Shown in pieces: positions 18,650 through 18,967 of a DNA stretch of 18,967 nt. How positions within the stretch are numbered: position 1 is the stretch's first letter; each line of letters opens with the position of its first letter. A program made the position numbers and the translations under genes. Source of the stretch: Entamoeba invadens IP1 (Eukaryota; Evosea; Mastigamoebida; Endamoebidae); the NCBI RefSeq assembly GCF_000330505.1, contig NW_004440207.1, forward strand, positions 14,047 to 33,013, given 5' to 3'. The notes under the pieces were generated by a model, which worked only from the letters and a program-made list of their open reading frames with translations, was not told the origin of the DNA and did not search any database.

Positions 18650-18967
18650 ATGACAAAAGAACCTCTTCGCTTCTTTAAAGAACTCAATGATAACCCAAAG
18701 CGACATCCAGTATTGTGTATTGGAAAAATATGTTTCTTTCAACGTGCCAAATGGGACAAATCGAAAAATGATATTGTTTTTGAATGTGCTGGAAATAACT
18801 GTAATGTAACAGTACATGTAAAAGATAATGATTATTATATTGTTGGAAATCATACTTGTATTTTTGATCACGAACGTTTATTTTTGTCAAGATGTCGAAG
18901 AGAAGCCGCAGATATAGAATTTGTTAAAGGTCTAAGTGACACTCCGCGTGAAATAACAAAAAGAGTC
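18650..18967 (+). CDS. N-terminus of a zinc-finger protein, probably a MULE-type transposase (partial)
   Basis: The frame opens at ATG 18650 and is uninterrupted for 106 codons to the window edge. Residues 19-75 form a zinc-finger-like block. HPVLCIGK is followed by a Trp (35), then C46-x4-C51, about 16 residues, and H68-x-C70, closing with FDH. This C-x4-C...H-x-C layout on beta strands is that of the FLYWCH and WRKY-GCM1 fold, which is the usual N-terminal DNA-binding domain of Mutator-like (MULE) transposases, known in Entamoeba. The following helical, basic stretch (SRCRREAADIEFVKG, then SDTPREITKRV) also fits that position. The catalytic DDE part would lie beyond the window. A host zinc-finger transcription factor is the alternative. 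Composition is less AT-rich than the flank, as expected for coding DNA. Confidence 0.7.
   Translation, partial: MTKEPLRFFKELNDNPKRHPVLCIGKICFFQRAKWDKSKNDIVFECAGNNCNVTVHVKDNDYYIVGNHTCIFDHERLFLSRCRREAADIEFVKGLSDTPREITKRV

Noticed and set aside
18641..18890. Two minus-strand ORFs at the right edge
   Set aside because: They are antisense to the zinc-finger frame, which has recognisable Cys/His ligands; the antisense products are low-complexity.

Overview
This is a very AT-rich, gene-poor eukaryotic window. The best fit is an Entamoeba-type amoeba, probably a transposon-rich, low-density genome such as E. invadens. That is an inference from gene content, not from a database search. The genes are a BspA-type leucine-rich-repeat protein with the N-terminus typical of large Entamoeba LRR families, a coiled-coil plus TLDc protein, tandem CXXC-rich modules like those of Entamoeba surface proteins and transmembrane kinases, and a small Ras-like GTPase. 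Genes are short or intronless, use the standard code, and seem to have very short 5' leaders with TATTTAA-like or GAAC-like elements just upstream of the ATG. No operon, bacterial feature or CRISPR array is present.

Layout: positions 1-1260 (minus strand) hold a decayed cysteine-rich repeat gene with at least four frame breaks that runs off the left edge. About 3.3 kb of AT-rich DNA follows, containing a possible piggyBac-like terminus near 3644. At 4698-4835 lies an isolated 59% G+C rod-like hairpin with a CUUG tetraloop, a candidate structured RNA or foldback element. Positions 5093-7520 are one complete Tc1/mariner-type transposon: TA duplications, CAGTGCTC ends, and about 430-bp terminal inverted repeats that appear identical except for one homopolymer indel. 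These surround a minus-strand DDE transposase broken by two frameshifts and one stop. Most of each inverted repeat is a degenerate array with a period of about 20 bp.

A Ras-family GTPase (8085-8657, +) has intact nucleotide-specificity motifs and a CaaX end, but substitutions at the positions equivalent to Ras Gly12, Thr35, Ala59, Gly60 and Gln61, so it is predicted not to switch normally. A 937-residue LRR protein (9957-12770, +) is intact. A TLDc gene (15287-14325, -) is open except for two adjacent stops that a 69-nt candidate intron would remove exactly. A decayed membrane-protein fragment lies just downstream of it (14290-13907, -). At the right edge, a 106-residue open frame (18650 to the end, +) carries a C-x4-C-x16-H-x-C zinc-finger signature like that at the N-terminus of MULE transposases and FLYWCH/WRKY-GCM1 proteins.

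The genes do not form a pathway. The window reads as scattered members of expanded amoebal families separated by long AT-rich spacers, with DNA transposons and dead gene copies between them. The observations most worth following are the hairpin, the periodic inverted repeats, the substituted Ras protein and the candidate intron.
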